Source: CAYSLZ01 sp964547295 (GTDB lineage: Bacteria > Patescibacteriota > Microgenomatia > UBA12405 > JAHJSD01). Taken from it: a stretch of 5,988 bases of DNA. The DNA lies in NCBI GenBank assembly GCA_964547295.1, contig CAZJMH010000031.1, positions 1 through 5,988 of the forward strand, written 5' to 3'. A program made the translations under genes and the position numbers. The notes below the pieces were generated by a model that was not told the DNA's origin, did no database searches, and worked only from the letters and a program-made list of their open reading frames with translations. Shown here in pieces: positions 5,356-5,988 of the stretch (position 1 is the first letter of the stretch; every line of letters starts with the position of its first letter).

Positions 5356-5865
5356 ATAAGTATTTTAATATCTTTAGCCGTTTTAATTTCAATAGCCTTA
5401 TCTTTATATTTCTTCAATATCCGGTCATATTTCTTTTGGTGAGCATAGCGGGGGTCATCCGCTTTATTCTTATCCTCTTTGCCCAAATATTGGCTCAAAA
5501 TAACGGTTGATAATTGCAGATTAGATCTAAAAGTAAATCGCCGCCTTTGGTCTTGATCAGTAAAATACCGTTTCCATTGTCGAAATAAGGTCACAAGTAA
5601 GGGTGTTTTTAGCCGAATTATTTTATCTGCGGCCTCTAAAAGTTCAGGAATAACATGCTTACCCTCAAAAATCCATTTATCCTTAGTCGAAATCTCTTTT
5701 ACTTTCCCCATATACTCTTTTTTTATCTAACTTTCTTCGTTCTCTACCGTTATATTCTGTTAATACAAAGTCGGAATGGAAAACTGGAAGATCTTTCTTC
5801 TTGGTAATTTTCTTGGCTAAAGTTGTTTTACCGCAAGCCGACGGGCCAAGGATGTAAATTTTCAT
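5352..5865 (-). pseudogene. P-loop kinase, adenylate kinase/FlaR-like, interrupted by a frameshift
   Basis: A small cytoplasmic nucleoside/nucleotide kinase-like protein split over two frames. The first part (5683-5865) starts MKIYILGPSACGKTTLAKKI, with the Walker A motif GPSACGKT at residues 7-14. The second (from about 5717 to 5352) holds DKWIFEGKHVIPELLEAADK, an Arg-rich lid-like stretch (FRQWKRYFTDQDQRRRF) and a C-terminal PRYAHQKKYDRILKKYKDKA, in the order typical of the topology-modulation/adenylate kinase-related family. An A7 run (5718-5724) carries one base too many; reading A6 joins the parts into 170 aa without a stop, giving RRKLDKKEYMGKVKEI at the junction. Both halves look intact otherwise, so a homopolymer sequencing error, a recent mutation or slippage at A7 are all possible. 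The substrate is unknown. The ATG has an extended -10 box 5 nt upstream and no Shine-Dalgarno site. Confidence 0.8.
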
Positions 5866-5870
5866 GGATT

Positions 5871-5879
5871 ATTCTACCA
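5871..5879 (-). promoter_or_regulatory. extended -10 promoter of the kinase gene (leaderless)
   Basis: TG-G-TAGAAT on the minus strand (TG at 5878-5879, hexamer 5871-5876, 5 of 6 matches) ends exactly 5 nt (AATCC) before the ATG at 5865. This is the same geometry as pyrG and radA. It indicates that the kinase can be transcribed independently of efp, starting at or next to its start codon. Confidence 0.6.
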
Positions 5880-5896
5880 CGCCCCAAGCCTTATAC

Positions 5897-5932
5897 TTCA
5901 ACTATAGTTCTGGATCCGGAACTATAGTTGAA
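5897..5932. repeat. 36-bp near-perfect palindrome after efp
   Basis: A 14-bp arm, TTCAACTATAGTTC (5897-5910), is repeated exactly inverted at 5919-5932 around an 8-bp centre (5911-5918) that contains the palindrome GGATCC. Each arm also contains a self-palindrome, AACTATAGTT, so the element is palindromes within a palindrome. It begins 2 nt after the efp stop codon. No U-tract follows on either strand, so it is not a standard intrinsic terminator. It may stabilise the efp 3' end, terminate atypically, bind a dimeric protein or be a dispersed repeat. Confidence 0.75.
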
Positions 5933-5934
5933 AG

Positions 5935-5988
5935 TTATGCGCGGGAGACGTATTCGGCAGAGTCGGTGTTAACAATGACTTTTTCGCC
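5935..5988 (-). CDS. efp: elongation factor P, C-terminal end (partial)
   Basis: Only the last 17 residues are in the window: GEKVIVNTDSAEYVSRA, then TAA. The rest lies beyond the right edge. The pattern GEKxxVxTxxxEYxxRA is the end of the C-terminal OB domain (domain III) of bacterial EF-P, which binds between the ribosomal P and E sites and relieves stalling at polyproline stretches. The identification rests on this short but characteristic tail. The gene is followed at once by the palindrome and then by the kinase gene, which has its own promoter. Confidence 0.8.
   Translation of the reverse strand, partial: GEKVIVNTDSAEYVSRA

Noticed and set aside
1..5988. CRISPR array, tRNA, rRNA, insertion sequence or phage genes
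   Set aside because: I saw no regularly spaced repeats, tRNA-like cloverleaf, transposase motif or terminal inverted repeats in the window.

Overview
The window most resembles a streamlined bacterial genome of the candidate phyla radiation (Patescibacteria, Parcubacteria-like). This is an inference from the divergent but complete CTP synthase, the compact layout with 30-50 nt gaps, the AT-rich non-coding DNA and the near absence of Shine-Dalgarno sites. No rRNA or other taxonomic marker is present. The stop codons (TAG, TGA, TAA) and the lack of in-frame TGA fit the standard bacterial code.

Layout, right to left, because every recognisable gene lies on the minus strand. The last 17 codons of elongation factor P (5935-5988) are followed directly by a 14-bp perfect palindrome (5897-5932). 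Next is a small P-loop kinase of the adenylate kinase/FlaR-like type (5352-5865), broken into two frames by one extra A in a run of seven. A roughly 210-bp stretch (5138-5351) holds small hairpins, an 8-bp tandem repeat and one uncertain plus-strand ORF. Then come an Nramp-related membrane transporter that lacks the canonical DPGN metal motif (3773-5137), CTP synthase PyrG (2112-3725) and the DNA repair ATPase RadA (700-2079). The left end (1-699) holds two small hypothetical ORFs, each behind a promoter with a consensus TTGACA box, and an AT-rich gap with two DnaA-box-like sites.

The genes do not form one pathway: translation (EF-P), nucleotide metabolism (PyrG, probably the kinase), metal or solute transport (Nramp-related) and recombination (RadA). 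What links them is promoter design. The kinase, pyrG and radA each have an extended -10 box (TGN-TANAAT) ending exactly 5 nt before the ATG, with no Shine-Dalgarno site. That places the predicted transcription start at, or within a nucleotide or two of, the start codon, so these mRNAs are probably leaderless. The transporter and the leftmost small ORF look nearly leaderless. The 61-aa ORF at 421-606 is the exception: it has a leader of about 54 nt and a strong Shine-Dalgarno site that can be hidden in a hairpin.

I see no convincing undescribed multi-gene system. The best leads are the uniform leaderless promoter geometry, the homopolymer frameshift in the kinase, the Shine-Dalgarno hairpin, the palindrome after efp and the DPGN-less Nramp-like transporter.
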